Notes under the pieces: generated by a model
The model's input: only the letters and a program-made list of their open reading frames with translations
Database searches by the model: none
Told to the model about the DNA's origin: nothing
NCBI GenBank assembly: GCA_040753915.1
Contig: JBFMDN010000021.1
Coordinates: 25,233 to 89,232, forward strand
Origin: JBFMDN01 sp040753915
GTDB lineage: Bacteria > Desulfobacterota > Desulfomonilia > Desulfomonilales > Desulfomonilaceae
Direction: 5' to 3'
DNA length: 64,000 bases
Shown: piece by piece, positions 9,541 to 19,129 of the stretch
Position numbering within the stretch: position 1 is the stretch's first letter
Layout: the number at the start of each line of letters is the position of its first letter
Position numbers and translations under genes: made by a program

Positions 9541-9571
9541 AAGGGGCGGGTTTCCAACCCGCCCTTTCTTT
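9541..9571 (+). terminator. Rho-independent terminator after ftsH
   Basis: GGGCGGGTT (9544-9552) pairs with AACCCGCCC (9556-9564) around a TCC loop. The stem extends by three weaker pairs (9541-9543 with 9565-9567) and leads into TTTCTTT. It lies about 90 nt after the ftsH stop and before folP. Confidence 0.82.
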
Positions 9572-9603
9572 AAGGTGATTTTAAGCCCGACAGAGATGCC
9601 TTC

Positions 9604-10482
9604 ATGACACCAGATAGCCAAACGAGTCTGAAAGCCCTGCCTCAACCGTTTTCGCGGCCGGGTGATTCCGCTCGAACCCTCGTGATGGGCGTTGTCAACG
9701 TCACCCCTGACTCCTTCTCGGACGGAGGGGTCCACCTTGACCCGGACGTGGCCATTGCAGCCGCGATTCGCATGCTCGACGACGGCGCGGACATTATCGA
9801 CGTGGGCGGTGAATCTACACGGCCGGGGTCCGAAGAAATCCCCATCTCGGTGGAAATCGAGCGAACTATGCCCGTAATCTCCGGAATTCGATCCTTGAGA
9901 CCGGAAGCGATCATATCCATCGATACGAGGCGCAGGCCTGTGGCTGAGGCTGCTATTTCGTCGGGCGCGGTAATCATCAACGACGTGGCAGGATTTCGGG
10001 ACGACCCGGGGCTCGTGGACCTTGCCCGCGAATCGGAAGCCGGCCTAGTAGTTATGCACATGCTTGGAAGACCCAAGACCATGCAAGCTGACATCCACTA
10101 CAACTCATTTCCCGGCGATATCTTCGAGTTTTTTCAGGAGAGAATTCAGACTCTGGAGTCTGCAGGGATAGACCCGAGCAAGATCGTCATCGATCCGGGG
10201 ATAGGATTCGGGAAGACCTTCGATCAGAACTTGACTTTGCTCAACAGGCTGGATTTCTTCCTCCCGCTGAAGAAGCCACTGCTCGTTGGGTCTTCGCGGA
10301 AGGCATTTATCGGCAAAATCCTCGACTTGCCGGAGCCCGCGTCCAGAGACGTGGGGACGATGGCCACCGTGGCTGCGGCTGTGCTGAGAGGAGCTTCAAT
10401 AGTCAGGGTGCACGATGTGGCTTCCGCTGTGCACGTGTGCCGAGTAACCGATGCCATACTGAGGGAAAGAGTCGCTTTATGA
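9604..10482 (+). CDS. folP: Dihydropteroate synthase
   Basis: Condenses 6-hydroxymethyl-dihydropterin pyrophosphate with p-aminobenzoate in folate synthesis. TIM-barrel family signatures are intact: VMGVVNVTPDSFSDGG (about 25-40), DVGGESTRPGS (about 61-71), and the late LVGSSRKAFIG, which binds pterin and sulfonamide in characterised enzymes. Length (292) is normal. Its last codons overlap the acpS start in ATGA, so the two are translationally coupled. Confidence 0.95.
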   Translation: MTPDSQTSLKALPQPFSRPGDSARTLVMGVVNVTPDSFSDGGVHLDPDVAIAAAIRMLDDGADIIDVGGESTRPGSEEIPISVEIERTMPVISGIRSLRPEAIISIDTRRRPVAEAAISSGAVIINDVAGFRDDPGLVDLARESEAGLVVMHMLGRPKTMQADIHYNSFPGDIFEFFQERIQTLESAGIDPSKIVIDPGIGFGKTFDQNLTLLNRLDFFLPLKKPLLVGSSRKAFIGKILDLPEPASRDVGTMATVAAAVLRGASIVRVHDVASAVHVCRVTDAILRERVAL

Positions 10483-10862
10483 TCATTGGAGTGGGCGTGG
10501 ACCTGGTGGATATCTCGCGCATGAGGCGATCCCTGAATACACGTTGCGCAGAGTCTTTCATCAAACGGGTTTTCTCAGCGGAGGAGATTGCCGCGTCCCG
10601 GAGAGCCGCCAGACCCGTAGAGGCCCTGGCAGCGAGATTTGCCGCCAAGGAGGCGCTAGCCAAGGCCCTTGGGACAGGCTTCTCCCGTGGTATTGCACCT
10701 GGGGGAATCGTTGTCCGGAGAACAGAAACGAGTCGACCGTCCATCGAGTTGATCGGACCCACGCGAGAAGCCGCGGTAGCTATGAGAATTGGACCGATCC
10801 ACGTTTCTCTAACCCATACGCCTCGTGCTGCCTGTGCGATGGTGGTGGTGGAGAGCCTATAG
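10479..10862 (+). CDS. acpS: Holo-[acyl-carrier-protein] synthase
   Basis: Transfers 4'-phosphopantetheine from CoA to apo-ACP. The 127 residues carry the two AcpS motifs: GVGVDLVDI at the N-terminus (Asp binds Mg) and RFAAKEALAKALGTG (Glu, Lys). HVSLTHTP near the end is also conserved. ATG 10479 overlaps the folP TGA (ATGA). The open frame extends 14 codons upstream inside folP, but only this start gives the family N-terminus. Confidence 0.94.
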   Translation: MIIGVGVDLVDISRMRRSLNTRCAESFIKRVFSAEEIAASRRAARPVEALAARFAAKEALAKALGTGFSRGIAPGGIVVRRTETSRPSIELIGPTREAAVAMRIGPIHVSLTHTPRAACAMVVVESL

Positions 10863-10975
10863 AAAAATGTCTCAAAACTCGGGACACACCAAAAATCGTA
10901 GCACGATTGAGCGTCGATGCGTGGAGAGGCACCTCATTCCAACTCTCTCCCCGAGGGAGATGGAGCCGGCAGGAT

Positions 10976-11004
10976 CCCGTCTCCCCCGTTTCTGAGGAGA
11001 CGGG
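10976..11004. repeat. GC-rich hairpin in the acpS downstream region
   Basis: CCCGTCTCC (10976-10984) and GGAGACGGG (10996-11004) form a perfect 9-bp stem around an 11-nt loop, flanked by other short G/C-rich inverted pieces (about 10940-11020). There is no T-run. It resembles a dispersed intergenic repeat more than a terminator. The rest of 10863-11126 holds no gene I can support. Confidence 0.4.
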
Positions 11005-11126
11005 CGGGGTGAGGGGGGTGCCACGATCATCACAGGCTGCCGGCTTTTGGGACACTTTCAGAGGGATTTTCCTTCGGGTGGCTCACGCCAGGGCTGTTGC
11101 CAGAAAAAAGATCGTGGGCAGAATCG

Positions 11127-11420
11127 TCAATCCAAATTCTCCATTTCCCTATCCCATTCTTTCCAAAACCGTCGTTCACAATCCGCCACGCATCGAGCGT
11201 ACATGTTGGCAAGCTGGCGTCCAATGCCTCCGAAGCCTCGGCCGCCTCGGCCGGCATACTCCTCAATCCAGCTCTTGCACTCTCTCAAGCATTCTTCTCG
11301 GGTCTCGGACGACGATTGATGCAGTGTTGTGCCCGTTTCCGCCAGAGCGGTGAGTGCAGGAACTGCCATGACCGCAGCGAATGCAATGGCAAACGCAAAC
11401 CATCCTGCAATTCGCTTCAT
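11127..11420 (-). CDS. Small exported protein with two CxxxC motifs
   Basis: The 97 residues begin with a signal peptide (MKRIAGWF, hydrophobic core, cleavage after LTALA near 27). The mature part of about 70 residues has ECLREC and CVADC, which look like a helix-turn-helix pair joined by two disulfides, with a Gly-rich linker between them. Function unknown; a CHCH-like or metal-binding periplasmic hairpin is possible. I chose ATG 11420, with AAAGG and GAGG upstream; ATG 11429 is the alternative. Downstream (lower coordinates) it converges on acpS. Confidence 0.62.
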   Translation of the reverse strand: MKRIAGWFAFAIAFAAVMAVPALTALAETGTTLHQSSSETREECLRECKSWIEEYAGRGGRGFGGIGRQLANMYARCVADCERRFWKEWDREMENLD

Positions 11421-11565
11421 TGTCCTCATACCTTTCGTTGGGCCTTCAAACATCGACAGGCCCCTCCGGACCCGATTCGGGTCATGACTTACTTTTGTCG
11501 ACACCGGCCTACGGCCGATGTTCCGATCGGTAGTGCCTCCTCAGCCCATGGCCGGGCTGACAGGC

Positions 11566-12735
11566 TCACCACGGCAAAGCCTGAGCGACCAGCACTTTTA
11601 GGTACCTGGTTTCAGGCATGGCAAGCAGAACGGGATGATCGGGACCCTGACCTCGGGTGTTGAGAAGTCGGACTCGCTTGCCGCTTTGGAGTGAAGCGGT
11701 AAAGAGGAGATTCTCGAAGTCGGACGGGCTGATGTGATGAGAGCATGAACAGGTTACAAGGGTGCCGCCAGGCTTGAGTCTTGCAAGCGCCCTCCGATTC
11801 AGGTCGATGTAGCCCTTGAGCCCCTCCTTCATCGCTGCTCGATTCTTTATGAAGGCAGGTGGGTCAAGCACGATCACATCCCAGTCGTCTCGAGACCTTT
11901 TCAAGAACTCCAAAGCGGAATCCTTCACCGTCTCGAACCGATCCGCTACGCCATTTATCCTTGCGGCGGTTTCAGCCAGTGCGAGGGCTCCCCGAGAAGA
12001 ATCTACCGCAACCACCTCCGACGCTCCGGCTACGGCAGCGTGAATCCCCCATGCTCCTGAGTACGAGAAGAGATCCAACACGCGATCGCCTGGATGCACG
12101 AGGTACTTCATCACGCCCCTGTTACGCTCTTGGTCCAAGTAGAAGCCGGTTTTTTGGCCGTTCTGTACGTCCACAGGGAATTTTAGTCCTGCACAGTCGA
12201 TCAGGATCTCGTCCGGGACCGTGCCGTACGCAACGCTCTTTTCCAGGGGGATCCCCTCCAGGGAACGGGCAGGGGAATCATTGCGCAAGAATATTCCTTC
12301 AGGGCGAAGAATCTCGACCAGCACGGTCACAACGTCGTCAAGAAGCCTGTCCATTCCTGCGGTAAGGCTCTGTACCGCAAGGACGGCCCCATACCTGTCG
12401 ACTACCAGGCCAGGCAGTAAATCGGATTCCCCGAACACCATGCGGTATACGTCACCCTTGCCATACAGGCGCCTCCTCAGATCCCGCGCGGCCCGGATTC
12501 TCCTGGTCAAGAAGTCCAGGTCAATGGTCTCTTTCCTACGGGAGAGGATACGGGCAGCGATGAGGCTTGCCGGATTGACATACACCACTCCCAAGAACTC
12601 GCCTGATGCGTCGACGAGCTCGTGAATGTCACCCGGCTCCAGTTTCGACACGGGAGGGTCTGCTATCTCGTTGGAGAAAACCCAAAGGTGCCCCCGCCGG
12701 ACCCGCCTGTCCATGTTTTTCTTCAATCTGATCAT
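11566..12735 (-). CDS. Class I SAM-dependent rRNA methyltransferase, RlmI-like
   Basis: A PUA-type RNA-binding domain at the N-terminus (RVRRGHLWVFSNEI, residues about 11-24) is followed by an EEHEE linker and a Rossmann methyltransferase domain with SAM motif DLFSYSGAWGIHAA and the catalytic-loop motif VIVLDPPAF. Escherichia coli RlmI methylates 23S rRNA C1962 to m5C. The 389-residue length agrees with that family. Exact target is inferred. The start ATG has only a weak ribosome binding site. Confidence 0.85.
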   Translation of the reverse strand: MIRLKKNMDRRVRRGHLWVFSNEIADPPVSKLEPGDIHELVDASGEFLGVVYVNPASLIAARILSRRKETIDLDFLTRRIRAARDLRRRLYGKGDVYRMVFGESDLLPGLVVDRYGAVLAVQSLTAGMDRLLDDVVTVLVEILRPEGIFLRNDSPARSLEGIPLEKSVAYGTVPDEILIDCAGLKFPVDVQNGQKTGFYLDQERNRGVMKYLVHPGDRVLDLFSYSGAWGIHAAVAGASEVVAVDSSRGALALAETAARINGVADRFETVKDSALEFLKRSRDDWDVIVLDPPAFIKNRAAMKEGLKGYIDLNRRALARLKPGGTLVTCSCSHHISPSDFENLLFTASLQSGKRVRLLNTRGQGPDHPVLLAMPETRYLKVLVAQALPW

Positions 12736-12797
12736 GCTCGATCCAATTAGCCGAAAGTCTCCGAGACATGCCTTCCCATTCTGCTTGCCTCACCGCT

Positions 12798-14075
12798 CTA
12801 ACGTCTTTTGGGCTCGATCCGCTCCATCCCGTTCATGTAAGGTCTGAGCACCTCGGGAATCGTGACGCTTCCATCCTCGTTCTGGTAGTTCTCCAGGATT
12901 GGGATCAGGATGCGTGGTGAAGCAACCGCAGTGTTGTTCAGGGTATGACAGTATTGGGTCTTCCCGTCTCGTCCCCGCCAACGGATTCTCAAGCGACGCG
13001 CCTGGAATTCGTGAAGCGTTGAGCAGGAATGAGTTTCCGAATACTTGCCTCTGCTCGGCATCCAGGTCTCGATCTCATGCTTGAGAACCTGGCCTTGTCC
13101 GATTTCGGCAGAGCAGGCCAGCGCAACACGGTGGGGGAGGCCGAGCGCCTGCATAAGGCTTTCCGAGTTCTCGAGCAGAATCTGGTGCTCTTGCCGAGAA
13201 ACATCCGGATCGTTTACGCAGATCACGACTTGCTCCACTTTGTTGAACTGATGGAGCCTGTAGAAGCCGCGGGTATCGCGACCGTAGGAGCCTGCCTCCC
13301 TTCGGAAGCAGGTGGAGTAGCCGCAATAGTGCTTCGGGAGGTCCTTTTCGTTCAGGATCTCGTCCATATGGTAGGAGACCAGTGAGACTTCGGAAGTTCC
13401 GACAAGGTATAGCTCGTCCTTCTCGATGAAGAACGTGTCCTCCTCTCCCAGAGGAAAAAAACCTGTACCTATCATCGCTTCGCGTCTCACCAGTTGCGGG
13501 ACGATCATCGGTTGAAAGCCACGGGATACCAAGTGGTCCAAGGCCATCTTGAACAGGGCAAATTCCAGCAGAGCGCCTTCATTCTTCAGAACGTACATTC
13601 GAGCGCCGGCAAACTTGACCGCGCGTGGAATGTCGAGGATGTCGAGGATTTCCGCTAGCTCCAGATGGTCTTTCGGAGGAAAATCGAATTTCGGAGGACT
13701 TCCGAACGATCTAACCTCCACGTTGTCATCGTCCGTCTCTCCTTCAGGGACCTCCGGAAGGGGGGGATTGGGCACGCGCAACATAAGCTCCTCGAAGCGG
13801 GCTTCCATCTGCCGCAATTTGGGCTCGAGCGCAGCCAAGTCGTCCTTAATGGCTCGGACACGGGCGACAGCTCGGTCCTTGGGATCTCCGGTCAGTTTCG
13901 GGATGTCTTTCGTGAGTCGATTTCGTTCGGCCCGAAGGCTCTCCACTTCCGACTTGATCCGTCTCATTTCTTCGTCGACGCAGAGAAGCTCGTCCACGTC
14001 CATGGCCATTTTCTTTTTCCGGATGCCTTCTTTTATGACTTCCGGATTACTGCGAATGAAACCTATATCCAGCAT
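12798..14075 (-). CDS. serS: Seryl-tRNA synthetase
   Basis: Charges tRNA-Ser and tRNA-Sec. The 425 residues show the N-terminal antiparallel coiled-coil arm (residues about 25-105, rich in Glu/Arg/Leu) and the class II core: motif 2 in FRREAGSYGRDTRGFYRLHQF and motif 3 near the C-terminus in LNNTAVASPRILIPILEN. I start at ATG 14075 because AAGGAG lies 6 nt upstream; ATG 14081 would have zero spacing. A small gene of unknown function lies 31 nt upstream on the same strand. Confidence 0.95.
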   Translation of the reverse strand: MLDIGFIRSNPEVIKEGIRKKKMAMDVDELLCVDEEMRRIKSEVESLRAERNRLTKDIPKLTGDPKDRAVARVRAIKDDLAALEPKLRQMEARFEELMLRVPNPPLPEVPEGETDDDNVEVRSFGSPPKFDFPPKDHLELAEILDILDIPRAVKFAGARMYVLKNEGALLEFALFKMALDHLVSRGFQPMIVPQLVRREAMIGTGFFPLGEEDTFFIEKDELYLVGTSEVSLVSYHMDEILNEKDLPKHYCGYSTCFRREAGSYGRDTRGFYRLHQFNKVEQVVICVNDPDVSRQEHQILLENSESLMQALGLPHRVALACSAEIGQGQVLKHEIETWMPSRGKYSETHSCSTLHEFQARRLRIRWRGRDGKTQYCHTLNNTAVASPRILIPILENYQNEDGSVTIPEVLRPYMNGMERIEPKRR

Positions 14076-14106
14076 AGACATCTCCTTGACGGATTGGTTG
14101 ATCGGA

Positions 14107-14427
14107 TCAAGACTCCGATGACGGCTTTGGCTTAGCCTTCATGGATTCGGAGAGTGCTTTTACAAGCCCTTGAGAAGGCGTTTTGAATGTCTTCTTCTGC
14201 ATTCTGTCGATGGGGCTCTCCACTATGTCGCCCAATTCCGAAGCGACGTTCTTCTGGCCCCATTTCTCTTGTATATATCGCTGAAGCTCCTGTTGCTCGG
14301 CCGGAAGCATGTCAGCATAGAGTTTTTCCAATGATTCTCGTTCGGTCCTGGTCATAGGGCCAGGCCCGATCTTCCGGGATGCTTCCAGCCATCGTCGTTG
14401 CTTGGACGTCAAGTCTCGCTCTTCCAC
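14107..14427 (-). CDS. Small charged protein of unknown function upstream of serS
   Basis: 106 residues, helical and rich in Lys, Glu and Gln, with no membrane segment or signal peptide. I do not recognise a family. The start is GTG 14427 with AAGGGAG 9 nt upstream. The 31-nt gap to serS suggests co-transcription. The coding look is good: no low-complexity repeats and a proper ribosome binding site. Confidence 0.6.
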   Translation of the reverse strand: MEERDLTSKQRRWLEASRKIGPGPMTRTERESLEKLYADMLPAEQQELQRYIQEKWGQKNVASELGDIVESPIDRMQKKTFKTPSQGLVKALSESMKAKPKPSSES

Positions 14428-14635
14428 GCCAAGAGTCTCCCTTCACGCAAGGTCTCACATTCAGACCCGGTAAACTTAGCAAGTCGCCTGTACCCGCGCA
14501 AGCCGTTTCAGGGGGGGTAACACAAATGCGGTGCAAGAGCGAATCATGCGGTCCAACTGATTAGACCCCCTTTCCCTTGCTGGATGACGGAATATTGACT
14601 ATATTCAGCCGAAGCAGAAGCAGGGGAACCGACAG

Positions 14636-16288
14636 GTGAAAGCAAAAGTATTTCTTCTCGCAGCCATATTGATCTTCGGAATATCGGGATGCAACAAGGG
14701 TGAGGAAGGCCCCGCCCAGGCCCGGACTGACGGCACGCCCGTTGCGCAAGAGGACCTGAAACCGGCCTACGGGGACATGATAATTCGTGGAAGCATTGGG
14801 GATGCGAGCGTGCTCCTCCCCATCCTGGCATCGGATTCCGGGAGCTTTGACATTACAGCCCTTATCTACAACGGTCTCGTGAGGTACGACAGGGACCTCA
14901 GACTGATCGGAGAGCTGGCCGACCGCTGGGAAATCTCCGACGACAAGCTGACCATCCGCTTTTTCTTGCGCAAGGATGTGAAGTGGCAGGACGGACACCC
15001 CTTCACGGCCAAGGATGTGGAGTATACGTACAAGGCATATGTGGATCCCAAAACCCCCACCGCGTATGCCACAGATTTCCTGAAGGTCAAGGAATTTCGC
15101 GTGCTGGATCCCTACACGGTGGAAGTCACGTACAATGAGGTCTATGCACCTGCTCTCGGATCTTGGGGGCAAGGCATGCTTCCCAGCCATTTGCTGGAAG
15201 GCAAAGAGATCACTGATAGCCCTCTCAAGCGTGAGCCGGTAGGGACGGGCCCCTACAGGTTCCGAGAATGGAAGACTCAGGAGCGGATCGTCCTCGATAG
15301 TTACCACGACTATTTCGAGCACAGGCCGTACATCGATCGGGTGATGACCAGAATCATTCCAGACCCTGCTACCATGTTCCTCGAGCTCAAGGCGGGTAGG
15401 ATCGACCAGATGGGTCTGTCTCCGTTGCAGTACCAACGGCAGACGGATTCGAGCTGGTTCCGCGATAACTTCCGAAAGTACAAATATCTGGCTTTCGGTT
15501 ACGCGTACCTGGGATACAATCTCAAAGACTGGAAATTCCAGGATAAAAAGGTGAGACAGGCGCTGACCACCGCTATCAATAGGGAGAGTATCGTCGAAGG
15601 GGTGCTTCTGGGACTCGGTCAGGTAGCCTATACCCCGTACAAACCGGATACCTTCTGGTATAACGACAATGTGAAGAAGTTCCCCTACGATCCGGCTAAG
15701 GCAAAGGAAATGCTAGCAGAGGCCGGCTGGAAGGACACGGATGGGGACGGCATCCTGGACAAAGACGGGAAGCCCTTTGAATTTACGATCCTTACCAACC
15801 AGGGAAACCAGTTGCGGGAAAGGTCTGCCACGATCGTGCAGAGGGATCTCCGTAAGGTTGGAATTCGAGTCAAGATCAGAACAGTTGAATGGGCGGCCTT
15901 TCTCAAGAACTTCATCAACAAGAGGAATTTCGAGGCATGTTTGCTGGGGTGGAGTATCGGCATAGATCCCAGTCAGATCGACATCTGGAATTCTAAGAAG
16001 ATCGGTCCCAGTGAGCTGAACTTCGTCACGTATCAGAATCCCGAAGTGGACAAGTTGCTCGACCAAGGCGCTGCCGTTTACGATCCCGAGAAGCGCAAAG
16101 TCTTTTATGACAAGTTTCAGGAGATCATAGCGGAAGATCAGCCATACACATTCTTGTACGTCTCGTATGCACTCCCTATTATCAGCGCCCGATTTCACGG
16201 AATCGATCCGGCTCCAATAGGGATCGGATACAACTTTATAGACTGGTTCGTACCTAAGCAGCTCCAGAAGTATCATATCGAACCGTGA
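14636..16288 (+). CDS. Dpp/Opp-type solute-binding lipoprotein
   Basis: Extracytoplasmic binding protein of a peptide/nickel/opine-type ABC importer (SBP family 5). A lipobox (GISGC, Cys about residue 19) follows a short signal sequence, so the mature protein is lipid-anchored. Family hallmarks include WEISDDKLTIRFFLRKDVKW, DGHPFTAKDVEYTY and VRQALTTAINRESIV. Length 550 is normal. The start is GTG 14636 with AGGGG upstream. It is followed within 6 nt by the first permease gene. The ligand is not predictable. Confidence 0.9.
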   Translation: MKAKVFLLAAILIFGISGCNKGEEGPAQARTDGTPVAQEDLKPAYGDMIIRGSIGDASVLLPILASDSGSFDITALIYNGLVRYDRDLRLIGELADRWEISDDKLTIRFFLRKDVKWQDGHPFTAKDVEYTYKAYVDPKTPTAYATDFLKVKEFRVLDPYTVEVTYNEVYAPALGSWGQGMLPSHLLEGKEITDSPLKREPVGTGPYRFREWKTQERIVLDSYHDYFEHRPYIDRVMTRIIPDPATMFLELKAGRIDQMGLSPLQYQRQTDSSWFRDNFRKYKYLAFGYAYLGYNLKDWKFQDKKVRQALTTAINRESIVEGVLLGLGQVAYTPYKPDTFWYNDNVKKFPYDPAKAKEMLAEAGWKDTDGDGILDKDGKPFEFTILTNQGNQLRERSATIVQRDLRKVGIRVKIRTVEWAAFLKNFINKRNFEACLLGWSIGIDPSQIDIWNSKKIGPSELNFVTYQNPEVDKLLDQGAAVYDPEKRKVFYDKFQEIIAEDQPYTFLYVSYALPIISARFHGIDPAPIGIGYNFIDWFVPKQLQKYHIEP

Positions 16289-16294
16289 GGTGCC

Positions 16295-17272
16295 ATGGGC
16301 CCCTATATCCTGAAACGCATTTTCCTGATGATCCCGGTCCTGCTCGGTATCACCATCTTGTCGTTCGGAGTGATGAAGCTTGCACCAGGAGATCCCACTT
16401 CCATTCTCACCGACCTCAACCCGAACATGAACAAAGAGGCGGTGGAGAGGATCCGGGCCCATTACGGGCTCGACCAACCGTCGTACGTTCAGTATTTCAA
16501 GTGGCTCAAGAACATGCTGGTGCTTGATTTCGGGAGATCCTTCGCATCGGACAACAGACCGGTGATTGACAAGATTGTGGAGCGCATACCTATCACGCTT
16601 CTGATCAATGTTCTTTCAATGATTCTTATTCTCATTGTGGCCATTCCCCTTGGTGTCATGTCCGCGGTGAAACAGAATTCGCTCTTTGACAAGGGGACCA
16701 CCGTATTCGTGTTTATCGGCTTCGCCATTCCCACCTTCTGGCTTGCTCTCTTGCTCATGATTCTGTTCGGCGTCAAGCTGGATTGGCTTCCCATCTCGGG
16801 ATTTCGGTCTCTCGACTATCCGTCACTGTCGTTTTTCGAGAAAATTTTCGATGTAAGCAAACATCTGATCCTTCCGATCTTCGTCTCCGCATTCGGCGGG
16901 CTTGCTGGGATGAGCAGATACATGCGATCCAACATGCTTGAGGTGATCCGCCAGGACTACATAACTACTGCGAGGGCAAAAGGGCTGGACGAGCGGACGG
17001 TCATATTCAAGCACGCGTTGCGCAATGCTCTTCTTCCGGTTATCACGCTCCTGGGATTGTCCGTCCCGGGCCTCATAGGAGGTAGTGTGATCTTCGAGAC
17101 CATTTTCGCGATTCCCGGCATGGGGCAATTGTTCTACCAGGCGGTCATGATGAGGGACTATCCAACCGTAATGGGCATCCTCGTCATCGGTGCGGTATTG
17201 ACCCTCTTGGGGAACTTGCTGGCAGACGTGATGTACTCGTGGGCTGACCCCAGGATACGGGTATCGGGCTGA
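16295..17272 (+). CDS. ABC transporter permease, DppB-like
   Basis: 325 residues with about six membrane helices and a BPD_transp_1 domain. The EAA loop is near ARAKGLDERTVIFKHALRNA. The N-terminus YILKRIFLMIPVLLGITIL is classic for DppB/OppB. It lies 6 nt after the binding protein gene and 13 nt before the second permease gene, so the three form one operon. Confidence 0.92.
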   Translation: MGPYILKRIFLMIPVLLGITILSFGVMKLAPGDPTSILTDLNPNMNKEAVERIRAHYGLDQPSYVQYFKWLKNMLVLDFGRSFASDNRPVIDKIVERIPITLLINVLSMILILIVAIPLGVMSAVKQNSLFDKGTTVFVFIGFAIPTFWLALLLMILFGVKLDWLPISGFRSLDYPSLSFFEKIFDVSKHLILPIFVSAFGGLAGMSRYMRSNMLEVIRQDYITTARAKGLDERTVIFKHALRNALLPVITLLGLSVPGLIGGSVIFETIFAIPGMGQLFYQAVMMRDYPTVMGILVIGAVLTLLGNLLADVMYSWADPRIRVSG

Positions 17273-17285
17273 GGGCGGGGGAACA

Positions 17286-18128
17286 ATGGATTCCATATAC
17301 GGCGATTTCTTTCGGCGGCTCGCAAGAAACAAATTGGCAATGGTGGGCCTGTCCGTGGTTGTGATCCTATGCCTCGTCGCGATCTTTGCGGACCGACTGG
17401 CGCCCTATTCGCCCACAATGATAGACACGTCCAAGATCCTCGTGGAACCGAGTTGGGAACATCCCATGGGAACGGACATCCTCGGGAGAGATGTGCTGTC
17501 CAGGATCATACATGGAGCGGGTGTGTCGCTGAGTGTGGGATTCGTAGCGGTCGGGATCTCCACCCTTATCGGTGTGGTTCTGGGGGCGGTTGCAGGCTAT
17601 TACAGCGGGATGGTCGATCGAGTCATCATGCGGTTCGTGGATATCATGCTGTGTTTTCCGACCTTTTTCCTTATTCTCGCGGTCATAGCGTTCCTTCAGC
17701 CAAGCATCTGGAACATCATGATTGTGATCGGAGTCACGTCGTGGATGAACGTTACCAGGCTTGTACGCGCTGAGTTTCTCAGTCTTCGCGAGCGAGACTT
17801 CGTGCTTGCGGCAATTAGCCAGGGCGCCAGCGATCTGCGGGTCATTTTCGCCCACATTCTTCCGAATGCGATGGCTCCTGTGCTCGTGGCAGCGACCCTG
17901 GGGGTCGCCGCGGCGGTACTCGTGGAATCGAGTCTGTCGTTCCTCGGCCTGGGAGTTCAACCCCCCAACCCCTCCTGGGGAAACATGCTCACAGAGGGCA
18001 AAGACAACATCGAGATAGCGTGGTGGCTCTCTCTATTCCCGGGGCTCGCCATCTTCATTACCGTTATGGGATACAATCTCCTGGGGGAAGGAATTCGAGA
18101 CATTCTCGACCCAAGACTGAGGCAATAG
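17286..18128 (+). CDS. ABC transporter permease, DppC-like
   Basis: 280 residues, DppC/OppC family: a short cytoplasmic N-terminus, HPMGTDILGRDVLSRIIHGA, and the EAA loop near ISQGASDLRVIFAHILPNAM. It should pair with the DppB-like subunit. The two ATP-binding subunits (DppD/DppF type) that complete such importers are not next to it; the following gene is a formyltransferase homologue. The ATPases must be encoded elsewhere or shared. Confidence 0.92.
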   Translation: MDSIYGDFFRRLARNKLAMVGLSVVVILCLVAIFADRLAPYSPTMIDTSKILVEPSWEHPMGTDILGRDVLSRIIHGAGVSLSVGFVAVGISTLIGVVLGAVAGYYSGMVDRVIMRFVDIMLCFPTFFLILAVIAFLQPSIWNIMIVIGVTSWMNVTRLVRAEFLSLRERDFVLAAISQGASDLRVIFAHILPNAMAPVLVAATLGVAAAVLVESSLSFLGLGVQPPNPSWGNMLTEGKDNIEIAWWLSLFPGLAIFITVMGYNLLGEGIRDILDPRLRQ

Positions 18129-18193
18129 TCGCTACTCGCTCTGAGGCATCCTGCCGCTGGCAGCTCACAACCCCGTGAAGAGGATTACTTGTC

Positions 18194-19084
18194 ATGGCTT
18201 TTCGAATTGGGTGGTTTTCTACAGGCCGCGATCCCGCTGCCCGAAACCTTCTCCAGACCGTCCATGAGGACATCGTTCGGACGGGCATCCCAGCAAGAAT
18301 CGAGTGGATCTTTTGCCACAGGGAAACCGGCGATGCTCCGGCAGACGTCGAGTATCGTGAACGAGAGTTGTTTTTCGATATGGCGGCCGCATTCGGCATC
18401 CCGGTGGCTACCCTGTCGCACGTAAAATTTATGCCTGAGCTACGCAAGCGAGGGTTGTTCGAAAGCCCCTCCGCTGCAGAGCCGTCTCCCGCCCTTCAGC
18501 GTTGGCGAAACCTCTACGGCGAGGAAGTGGTAAGAACAGTGAAGATGCTCCAGCCAGTAGACATCATCGTCATGGCCGGCTACATGCTTATCATCGGTGA
18601 GCCGGAGCTCCACGCACTCGACATGGTAAACATACATCCGGCTCTTCCGTGGGGTCCCAGAGGGACGTGGCAAGAAGTCATTCACGAGCTCATCGGCGAG
18701 AATGCCAGCGAGCAGGGTATCATGGTTCACCTGGTCACCGAGACACTCGACCGTGGTCCTGTTATTTCGTACTGCAGGTTTCCCATCAGGGGGGAAGGGT
18801 GGGATGATCTTTGGGTTCAGTGGGCGCGCGACATAGAGGCCGATTCGCCGCGTCAGATGCGCGAGAGTCATCCTCTGTTCAGGAAGATCCGGGCGGTCGG
18901 AGAGGTCCGGGAGCTTCCTCTTCTGCGCGGGGCGATCCGTGAGTTGGCATTCGGGCATCTCGTTGTCAGGGACAAGAAGATCGTCTCTGGAGGAAAAGTC
19001 CTCGAGCAGGGGGTGGATCTCACCGAAGCCATCGAAAAGATTGTGGCGGATGAGGCAGGGAAAAATGAGGCGTCAGGCGTTTGA
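18194..19084 (+). CDS. Formyltransferase-fold protein (PurN/Fmt-like)
   Basis: 296 residues. The core resembles the N10-formyl-tetrahydrofolate-dependent transferases: an Asn-His-Asp arrangement is visible in VNIHPALPWGPRG and, later, VTETLDRGPVI. It is longer than PurN (about 210) because of an extra C-terminal segment of roughly 80 residues, and it lacks the Fmt C-terminal domain. A formyl acceptor other than GAR or Met-tRNA is possible. GAGG lies about 10 nt upstream of ATG. It follows the permease genes after 65 nt and may be in the same transcript. Confidence 0.72.
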   Translation: MAFRIGWFSTGRDPAARNLLQTVHEDIVRTGIPARIEWIFCHRETGDAPADVEYRERELFFDMAAAFGIPVATLSHVKFMPELRKRGLFESPSAAEPSPALQRWRNLYGEEVVRTVKMLQPVDIIVMAGYMLIIGEPELHALDMVNIHPALPWGPRGTWQEVIHELIGENASEQGIMVHLVTETLDRGPVISYCRFPIRGEGWDDLWVQWARDIEADSPRQMRESHPLFRKIRAVGEVRELPLLRGAIRELAFGHLVVRDKKIVSGGKVLEQGVDLTEAIEKIVADEAGKNEASGV

Positions 19085-19129
19085 TGGCATGCCCGCCGTT
19101 TGGTAAGCCCCCATGAATGAGGGGAGTCG

